Origin: Cyanodermella asteris
Lineage: Eukaryota; Ascomycota; Lecanoromycetes; Ostropales; Stictidaceae
Length of the DNA stretch: 64,000 nt
Assembly (NCBI GenBank): GCA_900618795.1
Contig: UYJD01000017.1
Coordinates: 374,314 to 438,313, forward strand
Direction: 5' to 3'
The notes under the pieces were generated by a model, which worked only from the letters and a program-made list of their open reading frames with translations, made no database searches and was not told the origin of the DNA. The translations under genes were made by a program, and so were the position numbers. Shown here piece by piece: positions 63,501 to 64,000 of this stretch (position 1 is the first letter of the stretch; each line of letters starts with the position of its first letter).

Positions 63501-63882
63501 CCGAGGCAATCTGATGGCTCCAATGCTGGCTACCCTGATCGTACCTTTCAACAGAATCGCGGCGTTGCCCTCGGAGCCATCGCTGAAGATGGCCTTCCCG
63601 CAACTGACCAAATTGATCGCAGCAAACAATGTGATTTCTCAACTCGACGTCGAAGCGGTGCGCGGCCTCGAGGTTCTCGATGTTAGCAGCAACGAGATCG
63701 AAAGCTTGCCACCTAAGCTGGGTGCCCTACAGGGTACGCTCCGCATGCTCATGGTCAACGGCAACCGCTTCAAGGTGCCAGGCTGGGGAGTCTTGGAGAA
63801 GGGCACCGAGGAGATTCTCAAGTGGTGCAGAATGAAGATCCCGGCCGGCGAGGAAGGCAGCATGGTGGGAGGGGAAGATTAG
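60541..63882 (+). CDS. Leucine-rich-repeat protein, LRRC40-like, with disordered N-terminal half
   Basis: Single exon, 1,113 residues. Residues 1 to about 440 are Ser/Pro/Arg/Gly-rich and disordered (GSGLPMPGRASAAS, SPVKDIFGGELPKQ). A short helical region with KKRVNAAKREGKLNVSALGL leads into LRRs from about 540. Repeats follow the LxxLxLxxNxL pattern: LTSLNLSRNKLDLTVFDLI, LEVLDIHSNAFTELP, LKRLDIHDNRLEAIP, LQNLDISVNALFEL, LQTLNIANNRVAAL, LTTLDLSNNRLNKT, LEVLDVSSNEIESLPPKLG. A less regular insert (about 855-915) splits the array. The final cap reads FKVPGWGVLEKGTEEILKW. Repeat style and the opening DLT-like strand recall LRRC40. The molecular role is unknown; LRRs are interaction scaffolds. Confidence 0.88.
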   Translation: MSATNRHSALPAPRSLRNDSVDDGKHGSGLPMPGRASAASNRIEGGIPSGVGNRRSMLMQPSHIKTTSTSSLGRSARPQSMIGGMGGVSGLQRSPPRPMHKLSEDEQDTEFPADYARPAATPASRKPRPSLSDRTIESLSQVPPSPSPAKRRASGFYNPESPHVSRPQSRTGSAMGNNRPASRIGGPSGLPSARPASPSKRPMTSGGLKQPSSLTTPGRRSISDRSGPPVPSTNGSTVGLKRPGTGLQRPGSVAGLSRPGAAPARSLASTSRTIGPKPPTSRSPVKDIFGGELPKQKAPISGIKSLRQPTLKPARPTSMMGSPGKPGLRAPPSRVLPKTRKPATPPSEPSEDLSPVDTDDGTGELEARSQSYGIRQEEDQVEEHPQDDSFSQDETLQGEEAPKEECIAPDEQAVVPELETIPEPESAEVLTPSSRKVSQASRGLRDMIAAGRASKKVSGTFTPRGAADLDGLGITIDPDTDPTNMLDFEDNRFVNLLKKRVNAAKREGKLNVSALGLNDIPTEIRKLYEYDPDAKDGVAFYEMVDVTRFQAADNEIAEIPLSVFMPLPDEDAGDIDGQPAFSSFESIDMHGNLLKALPPRIVTLERLTSLNLSRNKLDLTVFDLISKLPQLAELRLAENGFEGALPASVGELVELEVLDIHSNAFTELPAELGKLSKLKRLDIHDNRLEAIPFEHIFDLPLIEVLASRNKLKDALFQANVTQIPHLQNLDISVNALFELSEGKVDLPRLQTLNIANNRVAALSDISGWVELTSFNAEENKISAFPEGFTSLKKLKNANFSNNSLLALDDKIGEMENLTVLQIVNNPMRERRLVKLGIEELKAELRTRLQPQQSQQQDYMPGSPNKDRVSLFLNGMNGQSVIGSGPAWTASAGTIEKPNSKLRDIEDAHLEPLVGQGVHSMILHHNWLPKIPQAIGLLGASLTTLDLSNNRLNKTDPFVGMDGQALHLPNLNTLNLTSNGLTTLEPLIRGNLMAPMLATLIVPFNRIAALPSEPSLKMAFPQLTKLIAANNVISQLDVEAVRGLEVLDVSSNEIESLPPKLGALQGTLRMLMVNGNRFKVPGWGVLEKGTEEILKWCRMKIPAGEEGSMVGGED

Positions 63883-64000
63883 TACTTGGAATAATGTGAC
63901 GACGAACTATGACTTGACGCATGGCGAAGCTTGCAACGAGCAACGCTCTTGGACACGTTCATTATGAAACATTTCATTGTATAGTACATAGAGCCAGAGA
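63883..64000. other. 3' flank of the LRR gene
   Basis: 118 bases to the window end; contains AT-rich sequence (catttcattgtatag) suited to 3' processing. No further gene start visible. Confidence 0.4.

Noticed and set aside
1-64000. CRISPR arrays, bacterial operons, ribosomal RNA genes
   Set aside because: None seen. The gene style is eukaryotic throughout and there are no regularly spaced identical repeats of the CRISPR kind.

Overview
The window is 64 kb of nuclear DNA from a filamentous ascomycete (Pezizomycotina). The evidence is 60-170 bp spliceosomal introns with GTAAGT/GTGAGT-type donors, long low-complexity nuclear proteins, fungal-specific families (SUN cell-wall protein, SIP5, SLATT-type 2TM protein), an intronless TOR kinase, and intergenic gaps of 0.4-2.9 kb. 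A Dothideomycete is my inference from gene style; nothing in the sequence proves it.

Layout, left to right. (1) 1-12.1 kb is ordinary core genome: a truncated unknown gene, a cytosolic aldehyde dehydrogenase, a coiled-coil protein with a possible PP1-docking motif, kynurenine 3-monooxygenase, and methionine aminopeptidase 1. (2) 12.1-14.6 kb is a tandem array on the minus strand of small proteins that share the core GMxxPxGFxK-(F/Y)(I/V)RPEHxxTAPF. It has three open copies, one copy interrupted by a single base, and one decayed relic. I recognise no known family and consider it the most novel item here. (3) 14.6-20.5 kb is gene-poor and holds debris: a lone Ty1/copia-type Gag frame and a broken SAM-dependent methyltransferase. 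(4) 20.6-22.4 kb is a proline-rich protein, followed by a 2.9 kb gap. (5) 25.3-39 kb is core genome again: ADE17-type purine enzyme, a 3-beta-HSD-like dehydrogenase, a secreted protein with a frame break at a C8 run, a BTB protein, a membrane-anchored alpha/beta hydrolase and a SUN-family wall protein. (6) 39.5-64 kb holds a SLATT-like 2TM protein, an SRP40-like basic protein, SIP5, TOR kinase, OMA1 protease, a coiled-coil protein and an LRRC40-like leucine-rich-repeat protein.

Most genes are single housekeeping genes with no shared pathway. Two adjacent genes relate loosely: SIP5 (Snf1-interacting protein in yeast) and TOR both belong to nutrient signalling, converging tail to tail with about 510 bp between them. 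Gene ends were fixed by checking reading frames and splice sites by eye; no database search was possible.
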